A stretch of DNA of 42,460 bases, taken from the IMG/VR virus record IMGVR_UViG_3300017527_000130, positions 1 to 42,460 of that record; one strand, written 5' to 3'. Position numbers and translations under genes: made by a program. Below, in pieces: positions 8,607 to 14,350 of this stretch; position 1 is the first letter of the stretch, and every line of letters starts with the position of its first letter. Below the pieces are notes generated by a model. That model saw only the letters and a program-made list of their open reading frames with translations. It made no database searches and was not told where the DNA came from. This stretch comes from a virus.

Positions 8607-9056
8607 CTATCCGAGAGGGCCTGTATCGCCCTTCTCTAACTTCTCGACACGTTCTTTGAGTTCAGCATTCTCTTCTTCCAGTTCTCGAATGCGCTTGCGT
8701 TGCAGCGTGTCGGTACGTTTCAATTGGGTTCGTAATGTACTGATTAGTTTATCTTGCTCTTCGATATGTTCGGTCTTCTTCTTATCGGAGGACTCCAGAA
8801 TACAAATACGTTTATCCTTTTCCCTTCCGGCGTCCTCCAAATCCGTGATACAGGTGCGCAATTCATCCAATTGAAGCTTAGAGCGCGCCCAGACAACGTC
8901 CTTTATTTCTTCCGCTATCTTATTCGATGCCTCTTTTTCTTTCTTGGCCTCGGCCTCTAACTTCATACCCTCCGCTCGCTGATTGCGCAACGCAAGCACA
9001 CCCGTTAGTAGACCACCAAGCGCGACGATTAGCGTGACGATTTCACTTATGCCCAT
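8607..9056 (-). CDS. Membrane-anchored coiled-coil protein (spanin- or holin-associated candidate)
   Basis: This 149-residue protein has one N-terminal membrane segment (EIVTLIVALGGLLTGVLAL), followed by an almost uninterrupted charged coiled coil to the C-terminus (repeated E/K/L/R heptads). One anchor plus a long coiled coil is the layout of i-spanins and of some lysis accessory proteins. I chose the ATG at 9056 over a TTG at 9083. The gene overlaps the end of the preceding holin-like gene by 14 nt. A spanin role is inference and depends on the envelope type of the host. Confidence 0.65.
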   Translation of the reverse strand: MGISEIVTLIVALGGLLTGVLALRNQRAEGMKLEAEAKKEKEASNKIAEEIKDVVWARSKLQLDELRTCITDLEDAGREKDKRICILESSDKKKTEHIEEQDKLISTLRTQLKRTDTLQRKRIRELEEENAELKERVEKLEKGDTGPLG

Positions 9057-9315
9057 TCTTATTACCAATGTCCCATAGTGCAATCACCCAGATGATAGCA
9101 ACCAGTAGCTGCCAGAACCAGGCCACGCGAAACAGTTCACCCGGAATGAATTTATCGAATATCAATAACGTATAAAGCACCGCAATATATCCAGTGACGA
9201 ACGCCTTGTATATGAATATGCGAGTGTAGATGTTGCGGTGCTTTATAACGTAAATCACGCAGGCCAGACACACTATGATAGCGAGCGCTGAATTGATGTG
9301 TGACAGGTAGTGCAT
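9043..9315 (-). CDS. Three-helix membrane protein, holin candidate
   Basis: A 90-residue protein with three predicted membrane spans (around ALAIIVCLACVIYVI, FVTGYIAVLYTLLIF and FWQLLVAIIWVIAL) and a short charged C-terminus, the profile of a class I holin. The ATG at 9315 lies 3 nt after the stop of the preceding membrane protein, so translation is probably coupled; there is no independent Shine-Dalgarno. It belongs to the lysis cluster. Confidence 0.6.
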   Translation of the reverse strand: MHYLSHINSALAIIVCLACVIYVIKHRNIYTRIFIYKAFVTGYIAVLYTLLIFDKFIPGELFRVAWFWQLLVAIIWVIALWDIGNKNGHK

Positions 9316-9317
9316 TG

Positions 9318-9623
9318 TTAGCGGCTGCCGCTGAATGAGCCAATCACCTTGTAGCCGCCGGAAGGTCCAATAGTGCCCAGCACCACGAACAACCCAACGC
9401 CCACCCACTGACCCAGTTCCAACGAATAGGCCAGCCCGTCAACATATACCCAGGCTATCAGCCCAGATAAAATAAACCCGACAGATAGCGCCACACCTTC
9501 GGCGTACTTGTCGGCAATGCCCAACTTCTCTTTTGAATACTGGATGGTTGCCAGCCCAATCGGAATGAGCGCCAGCAGCGTCACCCCCAACGACTTGATG
9601 GTTTCGAGTATTACATTATCCAT
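9318..9623 (-). CDS. Two-helix membrane protein, holin candidate
   Basis: A 101-residue protein with two membrane spans (VTLLALIPIGLATI and a longer hydrophobic stretch from VALSVGFILSGLIAWVYV into WVGVGLFVVLGTI). It is the first gene of the leftward late unit. The start at 9623 has a clear GGAAGGAAT ribosome-binding site; a longer reading is possible upstream but lacks one. With the next gene it may form a holin pair; which of the two makes the lesion cannot be told from sequence. Confidence 0.6.
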   Translation of the reverse strand: MDNVILETIKSLGVTLLALIPIGLATIQYSKEKLGIADKYAEGVALSVGFILSGLIAWVYVDGLAYSLELGQWVGVGLFVVLGTIGPSGGYKVIGSFSGSR

Positions 9624-9664
9624 TTTTATTCCTTCCGGGTAATAGTGAATAAACCTTTTACCTA

Positions 9665-9694
9665 TATATATCATAAAACTATACATGATGTCAA
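9665..9694 (-). promoter_or_regulatory. Leftward late promoter candidate
   Basis: On the minus strand a perfect TTGACA (9689-9694) is followed after 18 bp by TATATA (9665-9670). It points into the holin/endolysin/fibre unit and lies about 40 bp upstream of the first start codon. The unit downstream has no other obvious promoter for several kilobases. Confidence 0.55.
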
Positions 9695-9711
9695 ATCGTA
9701 TAGGTGGAAAC

Positions 9712-9730
9712 TATAAGATTATATAAGATT
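9712..9730. repeat. Tandem 9-mer in the divergent promoter region
   Basis: TATAAGATT occurs at 9712-9720 and again at 9722-9730, a 10-bp period that places both copies on the same DNA face. The pair sits between the leftward and rightward promoters, a plausible regulator-binding site. Confidence 0.35.
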
Positions 9731-9735
9731 GGTAC

Positions 9736-9763
9736 TTGACTATTTGTTACAAAATGATATAAT
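9736..9763 (+). promoter_or_regulatory. Rightward early promoter
   Basis: TTGACT (9736-9741), a 16-bp spacer, then TATAAT (9758-9763) preceded by TG one base upstream, giving an extended -10. This is a near-consensus sigma70-type promoter. It opens the rightward block; the first start codon follows at 9800 with an AAAGGA ribosome-binding site. Confidence 0.75.
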
Positions 9764-9799
9764 GGTTATACAGTAAACAAACGAACAAAGGAAACACTG

Positions 9800-9997
9800 A
9801 TGACGACCAAACGAAAATGGACAAGAGTATTAACTGAAAATCTTGAGTACAAAATCGCACAGTATGAGGTGATGGGATACTACGAACGGGCCGCAGCATT
9901 GCGCGAAATCGGGTATTCCACCATTTCAGAAAATAATATTGAAGAAGTCAAGAAGAAAATCTCCAAGTATTACGAGAGAAAACATAATGCATCATGA
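9800..9997 (+). CDS. First early protein, hypothetical
   Basis: A 65-residue basic, mostly helical protein (MTTKRKWTRV start) with Lys/Glu-rich C-terminal helices and no known motif. It is the first gene behind the strong early promoter, with an AAAGGAAA ribosome-binding site. Small first-expressed phage proteins often target host functions, but nothing in the sequence says which. Confidence 0.65.
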   Translation: MTTKRKWTRVLTENLEYKIAQYEVMGYYERAAALREIGYSTISENNIEEVKKKISKYYERKHNAS

Positions 9998-10106
9998 TGG
10001 CGGCGGTTGCTTGTTGGATGTGCTGCTTCAGATAGGCTGCATCTTTCTTGGTGTGTTGCTTATAATATTGACAATAATGCTTATATCTATTGCTGCAACC
10101 AGCTAA
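9987..10106 (+). CDS. Small membrane protein (39 aa)
   Basis: A 39-codon frame starting at ATG 9987, overlapping the previous gene by 11 nt and ending at TAA 10104-10106. A short Gly/Cys-bearing N-terminus is followed by one strong membrane span (FLGVLLIILTIMLISIAA). Upstream GAGAGAA is a weak ribosome-binding site. It is supported by overlap style and by similar miniature membrane genes elsewhere in this block. Confidence 0.45.
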   Translation: MHHDGGGCLLDVLLQIGCIFLGVLLIILTIMLISIAATS

Positions 10107-10121
10107 CCCCCACCCCGCCCC

Positions 10122-10141
10122 GCCGGTGGCGTAATACCGGC
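10122..10141 (+). promoter_or_regulatory. Hairpin directly upstream of a ribosome-binding site
   Basis: GCCGGT (10122-10127) and ACCGGC (10136-10141) form a 6-bp stem with an 8-nt loop, immediately followed by GAAGGAAA and the ATG at 10154. The same arrangement recurs at 11528-11547. Confidence 0.45.
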
Positions 10142-10153
10142 GAAGGAAACCCC

Positions 10154-10351
10154 ATGACCGAAAAAGACTACAAATTCCGAGCCATCCGCGTGAAGGGGAA
10201 AGTTCACGAGCGCTTCACCAAGATGCGCAAGGATGCAGGAATGCAGGCCACCGAATACACCCAATACCTGTTGAACCTGGGTGCGGCATACCCGCCGACC
10301 CTGGACTATACATATTACTGGCAAGAATTGAAGGATAACGACAATGACTAA
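10154..10351 (+). CDS. Small protein with ribbon-helix-helix-like sequence
   Basis: A 65-residue protein with RAIRVKGKVHERFTKMRKDA followed by TEYTQYLLNL, the beta-strand then two-helix pattern of CopG/Arc-type DNA-binding proteins. The start at ATG 10154 is fixed by GAAGGAAA; a longer frame upstream would run through the hairpin. A DNA-binding role is a weak inference. Confidence 0.55.
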   Translation: MTEKDYKFRAIRVKGKVHERFTKMRKDAGMQATEYTQYLLNLGAAYPPTLDYTYYWQELKDNDND

Positions 10352-10604
10352 CATATCCCGCTGGTCACAACGTGGCGTATACACCCCCGACAAACGCATG
10401 ATGGGCATATCCAACGAGCAACTTGACGCATACCTGGAAGCCCAGAAGGTCGAGGCAATCCGCAAGTATCAGGACACCCGTCTCGTTATCGAACTCAACA
10501 GCATCGGGCGACATGAAGTCCCGGAATGCAACTGCAACGGCGTCGACCATTGCAGCCATAACCCACCCATGCCCGCAAGCGTGGAAGAGGAACTTCCCTA
10601 CTGA
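10344..10604 (+). CDS. Hypothetical early protein
   Basis: An 86-residue protein overlapping the previous gene by 8 nt. The N-terminal half is helical and charged; the C-terminus has ECNCNGVDHCSH, a Cys/His cluster that could bind a metal ion. No family recognised. Confidence 0.6.
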   Translation: MTNISRWSQRGVYTPDKRMMGISNEQLDAYLEAQKVEAIRKYQDTRLVIELNSIGRHEVPECNCNGVDHCSHNPPMPASVEEELPY

Positions 10605-10615
10605 TGGAGGATATC

Positions 10616-10702
10616 ATGTACTATGCAGCAATAATTATCGTATCAATTATATGTCTCGTCATTTATTGGCATGAGACGAAAGGTGTAAAATTCGATGACT
10701 AA
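10616..10702 (+). CDS. Miniature membrane protein (28 aa)
   Basis: A 28-codon frame with a very strong Shine-Dalgarno (TGGAGG, 6 nt before ATG 10616) that ends at TAA 10700-10702 and overlaps the next gene by 8 nt. The product is essentially one membrane span (AAIIIVSIICLVIYW) with a charged tail (HETKG). The ribosome-binding site and the overlap into the next start argue that it is translated. Confidence 0.6.
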   Translation: MYYAAIIIVSIICLVIYWHETKGVKFDD

Positions 10703-11306
10703 TCAACTCCCCGAAGCTGGCGGCGTAGCCTGGACAACAGTATACAAAGACGGCGTCAAAATCAATCTCACCTCCCGCGCAATCACCCCCTCGATGGCGG
10801 TGACCAATCTCATGGCCGCCATTGAAGAGACCGGCGCAACGACCAGCCTAGTTCAATCGAAACCGATTCAAAATGAGTTCCCCAATACGCAAGCACCACC
10901 CCAACCCGAAGTACCCCCTGACCCAGCATGGAACCCAGCCCCTGAACCGCAGGCAGTACCCGTCACCGGGCATGACCTGGGACTGCTGGACCGCAAGCCG
11001 AACGCAAGTGACCTGGGCTTCGGTGATAGGTTCGAAATCGAAGTCAATGAGTATAAGTACGATGGTGCGTCCATCAAGTTTTACAGAACCGGGATGGAGT
11101 ATCCCGACTTGAACCACAACATGACAGCAGAACGCCCCAGGGAAAGATTCAATGAGCTGTTCAACAACTGGCAGCCAATACAAGACGACGAGCGACACCC
11201 ACTAAACCCGAACCCGATAATCCTGGCTATCCAATGCACGGATGCCAGCAAGCAGACCAAGCACGGGAACCCCTACCAGAACCTTGACGGGATGCGACGA
11301 CCATGA
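10695..11306 (+). CDS. Hypothetical early protein with Pro-rich linker
   Basis: This 203-residue protein has an N-terminal domain (~1-60), a Pro-rich linker (~62-92; APPQPEVPPDPAWNP) and a C-terminal domain with RFEIEVNEYKYDGASIKFYR that looks beta-rich. The acidic, flexible organisation could fit a nucleic-acid-binding or partner-binding protein, but no catalytic motif is visible and I do not recognise it. Confidence 0.6.
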   Translation: MTNQLPEAGGVAWTTVYKDGVKINLTSRAITPSMAVTNLMAAIEETGATTSLVQSKPIQNEFPNTQAPPQPEVPPDPAWNPAPEPQAVPVTGHDLGLLDRKPNASDLGFGDRFEIEVNEYKYDGASIKFYRTGMEYPDLNHNMTAERPRERFNELFNNWQPIQDDERHPLNPNPIILAIQCTDASKQTKHGNPYQNLDGMRRP

Positions 11307-11506
11307 ACGAACAACGCGAAAACGACATCCGCTTCAGCCTGCGGGTATTGGCTGAGCGCAAGCGCAACCCAGTGTATCTCGTATGCACTGGCGACACCGA
11401 CCCCGAAGACGCCGCCCGAATGTTCGAGCGGAAGACGGGGAAGGAACCGGAAGAGCAGTTCACCGAGTACGGGGTGCGGTGGTGCGGGCCGGTATCGGAA
11501 GAATAA
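11303..11506 (+). CDS. Hypothetical small protein
   Basis: A 67-residue charged protein that overlaps the previous gene by 4 nt (ATGA). It contains PVYLVCTGDTDPEDAARMFERKTG, an alpha/beta pattern; no family recognised. Confidence 0.6.
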   Translation: MNEQRENDIRFSLRVLAERKRNPVYLVCTGDTDPEDAARMFERKTGKEPEEQFTEYGVRWCGPVSEE

Positions 11507-11527
11507 ACTAGACAGACTAGACGCCGA

Positions 11528-11547
11528 GCCGGGCGGCATATCCCGGC
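11528..11547 (+). promoter_or_regulatory. Hairpin directly upstream of a ribosome-binding site
   Basis: GCCGGG (11528-11533) and CCCGGC (11542-11547) form a 6-bp stem with an 8-nt loop followed by GAAAGG and ATG 11561. It is the counterpart of the hairpin at 10122-10141: same stem length, loop length and distance to the start codon within 1 nt. Confidence 0.45.
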
Positions 11548-11560
11548 GAAAGGTAAAACG

Positions 11561-11770
11561 ATGACAGCGGCAAGAGTTATGATTTCATTGTTCATTTCAA
11601 CCTTCTGGGCACTGGCAGCCCTGGGTATCTTCAGCCTGACCACGCTGCCACCGCTCGTTTGCGCCGGGGTGGTGTGGGTGTTCGTGTTCGTGTTCACATG
11701 GTGCGGGATTGGATTGTGCCAGGCGGCGGCGGTGACTGATGAGGCGATAAGGGAAGCGGGGGAAGAATGA
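11561..11770 (+). CDS. Two-helix small membrane protein
   Basis: A 69-residue protein with two hydrophobic spans (FISTFWALAALGIFSL and VCAGVVWVFVFVFTWCGIGL) and an acidic C-terminus. It is preceded by the hairpin at 11528 and a GAAAGG ribosome-binding site and overlaps the next gene by 4 nt. Function unknown. Confidence 0.6.
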   Translation: MTAARVMISLFISTFWALAALGIFSLTTLPPLVCAGVVWVFVFVFTWCGIGLCQAAAVTDEAIREAGEE

Positions 11771-12471
11771 CATATATTGCATTCTCAGGTGGTAAAGATA
11801 GTACAGCACTAGCGCTTCTTATGCCGGATGCAATACCAGTATTCACCGATACCGGCGCAGAGTTTCCAGAACTATACGCCCACATTGATAAGTTTGAACG
11901 CGTAACAGGTCGAGTTGTATTTCGAATTAAAAGCCATCTGGGCAGTCTCCTGGATTATATCAAGTCAAGTAAGTTTATGCCTGGACACCGGGCGCGTTAC
12001 TGTACCGTAAAATTCAAGATACAACCATTCGAGAAATTGACCAGCGAGTACGCGGTTGCATTGCGAGCGGATGAAAATAGAATAGGCAACAGCAACGGCA
12101 AGGTTTGGTATCCGCTTCAAGATATGGGAATTGACCTGATAGAAGTTGTTCGTATTTGTCTTGAACATGACCTGTTGCCCCGTTATCCCGTTTACATGGC
12201 TCGCGGCGGGTGCGTGAACTGCTTCTATAAGCGCCGCTCAGAAGTTCAAGCCATGCACGAGTTGATACCCGACACGCTGGATGAATTACAAGACATTGAA
12301 GAATATGTGCAAGATGAGCGCGGCAAGTATGCGCTGATGTTCCCGAATGCAGGCAGGTCAATTCGTGACTTGCGCAGGCAAACTACAATGTTCAAGCCGG
12401 AAGACGTATATCGAGACGCCAGTAATACCAGCGATTACGGCACGAACTGTGGATTGTTCTGTAATAGATAA
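11767..12471 (+). CDS. PAPS-reductase-like N-type ATP pyrophosphatase
   Basis: A 234-residue member of the adenine-nucleotide alpha-hydrolase/PAPS reductase superfamily. SGGKDS (7-12) is the PP-loop, followed by PVFTDTGAEFPE and HRARYCTVKFKIQPFEKL. A Cys cluster near residue 150 (GGCVNCFYKRR) and another at the C-terminus (NCGLFC) could hold an Fe-S cluster or act in sulfur relay. Phage members of this group are usually uncharacterised. Possible roles include sulfonucleotide reduction and thiolation of nucleic acid. The phage also encodes a sulfotransferase (35013-35645), so a link to sulfur donors is possible. Confidence 0.75.
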   Translation: MTYIAFSGGKDSTALALLMPDAIPVFTDTGAEFPELYAHIDKFERVTGRVVFRIKSHLGSLLDYIKSSKFMPGHRARYCTVKFKIQPFEKLTSEYAVALRADENRIGNSNGKVWYPLQDMGIDLIEVVRICLEHDLLPRYPVYMARGGCVNCFYKRRSEVQAMHELIPDTLDELQDIEEYVQDERGKYALMFPNAGRSIRDLRRQTTMFKPEDVYRDASNTSDYGTNCGLFCNR

Positions 12472-12484
12472 CCTGTGGTATAAT
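12454..12484 (+). promoter_or_regulatory. Promoter of the 12603 leader
   Basis: A perfect -10 TATAAT (12479-12484) inside TGTGGTATAAT, with a weak -35 TTGTTC (12454-12459) at 19-bp spacing. The 11-mer TGTGGTAWAAT recurs at the promoter of the HNH leader (20938-20948). Transcription would start at about 12490, at the first arm of the structured leader. Confidence 0.55.
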
Positions 12485-12488
12485 GATA

Positions 12489-12585
12489 TTGCCTAGAACA
12501 ATCCTAACGATTAGGCACAAACGCCCGTTAGTCACAAAGGTTGTTCTAGGCAAATAACCTAATCAGTGATTGGCGGGCGTTTGTG
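12489..12585 (+). promoter_or_regulatory. Structured leader RNA 1 (interleaved stems A-B-C-A'-B'-C')
   Basis: Three complementary pairs are interleaved rather than nested. A TTGCCTAGAACAA (12489-12501) pairs perfectly with A' 12541-12553. B GATTAGG (12509-12515) pairs with B' CCTAATC (12558-12564). C CACAAACGCCCG (12516-12527) pairs perfectly with C' 12574-12585 and can be extended inward with wobbles. C lies inside the A-A' loop, so the fold would be a pseudoknot or a pair of alternative hairpins. B can alternatively close a local CCTAA/TTAGG hairpin. The ATG at 12603 follows C' by 17 nt, with a TGGAG ribosome-binding site in that gap. Confidence 0.65.
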
Positions 12586-12602
12586 TTATATGGAGCAACA
12601 CC

Positions 12603-12860
12603 ATGCGAAAACGAAAGAGCATCACCGACACCGTAAGCCCGGCCATCCTGAAGCGGGCGACGCAATCCCGAAAAGAATACAATGCCCACCTGGACGCCCT
12701 TCGTGAAAGTGGATACACCATCAAGGCGTTGAAGGGCAACCGCACCGACGGGGTCCAGGTCGACGTAAAGGTCGGCGCGGGTATCTCGATTGAGACGGCC
12801 ACGCTGATGACTGAGGCGGCGGATATTATAAGTCAAGTGGAGGGATTGCAGGATGGCTAA
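12603..12860 (+). CDS. Hypothetical protein preceding the replication initiator
   Basis: An 85-residue basic-to-acidic helical protein (MRKRKSITDT start). The ATG at 12603 is chosen for its TGGAG ribosome-binding site and its position behind the structured leader; a longer reading would extend into the leader stems. It overlaps the initiator gene by 8 nt, so it may share a role in replication. No family recognised. Confidence 0.6.
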   Translation: MRKRKSITDTVSPAILKRATQSRKEYNAHLDALRESGYTIKALKGNRTDGVQVDVKVGAGISIETATLMTEAADIISQVEGLQDG

Positions 12861-13542
12861 GGGAAGGATGATAAACTCAAAGATAACACTCGACAAAAAA
12901 GTACACGACCTATCATGCGACACTAGCCGACTTGCGTTTACCTGGCTGGTATCATTTGCAGATGTTGAAGGACGCACCCCAGGCGACCCGGCTATTGTCA
13001 AGTCACTAATATTCCCACGCCGCGCTGATGTATCAGCCGAACAAATAGAAACCTACATAAACGAATGGGCGGTGGCTGGACTGATATTATGGTATGAAGC
13101 CGAAGATGATTTATGGATACAATTCCCTAAATTTGACGACAACCAAAAAGGGCTGCGGAAAGACCGCGAAGCGCCCTCCAATATACCCGCGCCACAACTC
13201 CGGAGTGACTCCGGACAAACTCCGGAGCAAGTCCCGGTTAACAGAACAGAACAGAAAAGAACAGAACAAGTCGCCGCTATCAATTCCCACTACCAAAACA
13301 ACATACAAATGCTAACACCCCACATGGCTGACGTTCTGGCGCTTGCTTGTGAGGACTACCCGCACGACTGGATTATTGAGGCGATTGATATTTCAGTTGA
13401 ACGCAATGCAAGGAACTGGCGCTATGCTGAGGGCATTCTGAAGAACTGGAAACAAGATGGAAAGAATGCCGGAAAGAAAAGCGACACCATGACCACCGTC
13501 GAGCGCATGAAGGCGGCGGGGTACGGTGATGCCCGTGAATGA
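12853..13542 (+). CDS. DnaD-like replication initiator / helicase-loading protein
   Basis: A 229-residue protein with two domains. Residues ~1-105 resemble the winged-helix N-terminus of phage replisome organisers (SRLAFTWLVSFADVEGRTPGDP, then KSLIFPRRADVSAEQIETYI). Residues ~145-210 resemble the DnaD/DnaB_2 domain, ending in the signature WRYAEGILKNW. The linker between them (~105-140) is Gln/Thr/Pro-rich and its DNA carries direct repeats (see 13197-13270). It lies upstream of the DnaB-type helicase, consistent with loading that helicase at the origin. Confidence 0.75.
   Translation: MAKGRMINSKITLDKKVHDLSCDTSRLAFTWLVSFADVEGRTPGDPAIVKSLIFPRRADVSAEQIETYINEWAVAGLILWYEAEDDLWIQFPKFDDNQKGLRKDREAPSNIPAPQLRSDSGQTPEQVPVNRTEQKRTEQVAAINSHYQNNIQMLTPHMADVLALACEDYPHDWIIEAIDISVERNARNWRYAEGILKNWKQDGKNAGKKSDTMTTVERMKAAGYGDARE
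13197..13270 (+). other. Candidate replication origin inside the initiator gene
   Basis: ACTCCGGA occurs at 13197, 13208 and 13219, exactly 11 bp apart, with a degenerate fourth copy (AGTCCCGG) at 13230. The period is not a multiple of three, so the repetition is not driven by the protein. Immediately downstream (13239-13270) is an A-rich tract of repeated AGAAC units suitable for unwinding. Iterons followed by an A-rich tract in the linker region of the initiator gene is the arrangement of the lambda origin in gene O and of origins in several Gram-positive phages. Confidence 0.6.
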
Positions 13543-14350
13543 GCCCTTGACGTTCATATCATTATTCGCCGGGATTGGCGGCTTTGACCTGGGCTTTGAA
13601 CGCGCCGGAATGGAGTGCGTCGCCCAGGTAGAGATTGACGACTTTTGTCAGAAGGTATTAGCGAAGCATTGGCCCGATGTGCCAAGATACGGAGATATAC
13701 GAGATGTCGGAAAACACAACCTACCAGCAGCCGACCTTATTTGCGGAGGATTCCCTTGCCAGCCTCACAGTACAGCCGGGAAGCGCAAAGGCAAGGCAGA
13801 TGACCGCAACCTCTGGCCGGAATATAGAAGGGTTGTTGATGAACTTAGGCCGTCTTGGGTTATTGGTGAGAATGTTAATGGTATCAGGACAACTATACTC
13901 GACGAAGTGTTATCTGACCTGGAAGCCATGCACTACACCACAGGGACGGTTATTATTCCGGCTTGCGCCTTCAACGCCCAGCACAAGCGCGAGAGGGTTT
14001 TTATTCTTGCCAACACCGAATACGATGGACGCCATAAAACCGAAACCGCTCAAGAGCATTATGAAGCACAACAGAGAAGCACGTCCAGGGAGAAGTTACG
14101 CAGCCATGAATTTGCGGGAGTGGGTTCACTATGGGACGCTCCCAATAATGACACAAGAAGAGACAGAGAAACACCCCATACCGTCATCGAGTGGCCTGCT
14201 GAACCCGACGTGGGAAGAATGGTTGATGGGCTTTCCGTCGGGATGGAGCGAATTAGACGAAAGCGAGTTATAGCTCTCGGCAACGCCGTAGTGCCCCAGG
14301 TGGCTGAATTTATAGGACGTGCAATTATGGAAGTGAACAATGCAAACTAA
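13529..14350 (+). CDS. dcm: C5-cytosine DNA methyltransferase
   Basis: A 273-residue enzyme with intact C5 motifs: FAGIGG (13-18, SAM binding), GGFPCQ with the catalytic Cys (73-78), ENV (114-116), QHKRER (151-156) and GNAVVPQ (251-257). The target-recognition region is short, so the protein is smaller than typical bacterial enzymes. ATG 13529 is chosen; a GTG lies one codon upstream. It overlaps the initiator by 14 nt and the helicase by 11 nt. It probably protects phage DNA from host restriction; the recognition sequence is unknown. A second conserved frame lies inside it (13704-14273). Confidence 0.88.
   Translation: MPVNEPLTFISLFAGIGGFDLGFERAGMECVAQVEIDDFCQKVLAKHWPDVPRYGDIRDVGKHNLPAADLICGGFPCQPHSTAGKRKGKADDRNLWPEYRRVVDELRPSWVIGENVNGIRTTILDEVLSDLEAMHYTTGTVIIPACAFNAQHKRERVFILANTEYDGRHKTETAQEHYEAQQRSTSREKLRSHEFAGVGSLWDAPNNDTRRDRETPHTVIEWPAEPDVGRMVDGLSVGMERIRRKRVIALGNAVVPQVAEFIGRAIMEVNNAN
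13704..14273 (+). CDS. Methyltransferase-companion protein encoded in the +1 frame
   Basis: A 189-residue frame wholly inside the C5 methyltransferase gene but shifted +1. It reads as a known, uncharacterised phage protein type that is usually a separate gene near C5 methyltransferases: MTATSG (33-38), a YLTWK strand (70-74), LLFRLAPS (83-90), LPTP (102-105) and a C-terminal LNPTWEEWLMGFPSGW (166-181). It has its own Shine-Dalgarno, GGAG at 13691-13694, 9 nt before ATG 13704. Both frames keep their family hallmarks, so both are probably translated. The alternative is that the family signature is a by-product of conserved methyltransferase codons. Confidence 0.6.
   Translation: MSENTTYQQPTLFAEDSLASLTVQPGSAKARQMTATSGRNIEGLLMNLGRLGLLVRMLMVSGQLYSTKCYLTWKPCTTPQGRLLFRLAPSTPSTSARGFLFLPTPNTMDAIKPKPLKSIMKHNREARPGRSYAAMNLREWVHYGTLPIMTQEETEKHPIPSSSGLLNPTWEEWLMGFPSGWSELDESEL

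Noticed and set aside
10007-10153. Upstream extension of the gene at 10154
   Set aside because: It would run through the small membrane gene frame region and the hairpin, and GAAGGAAA clearly marks ATG 10154.
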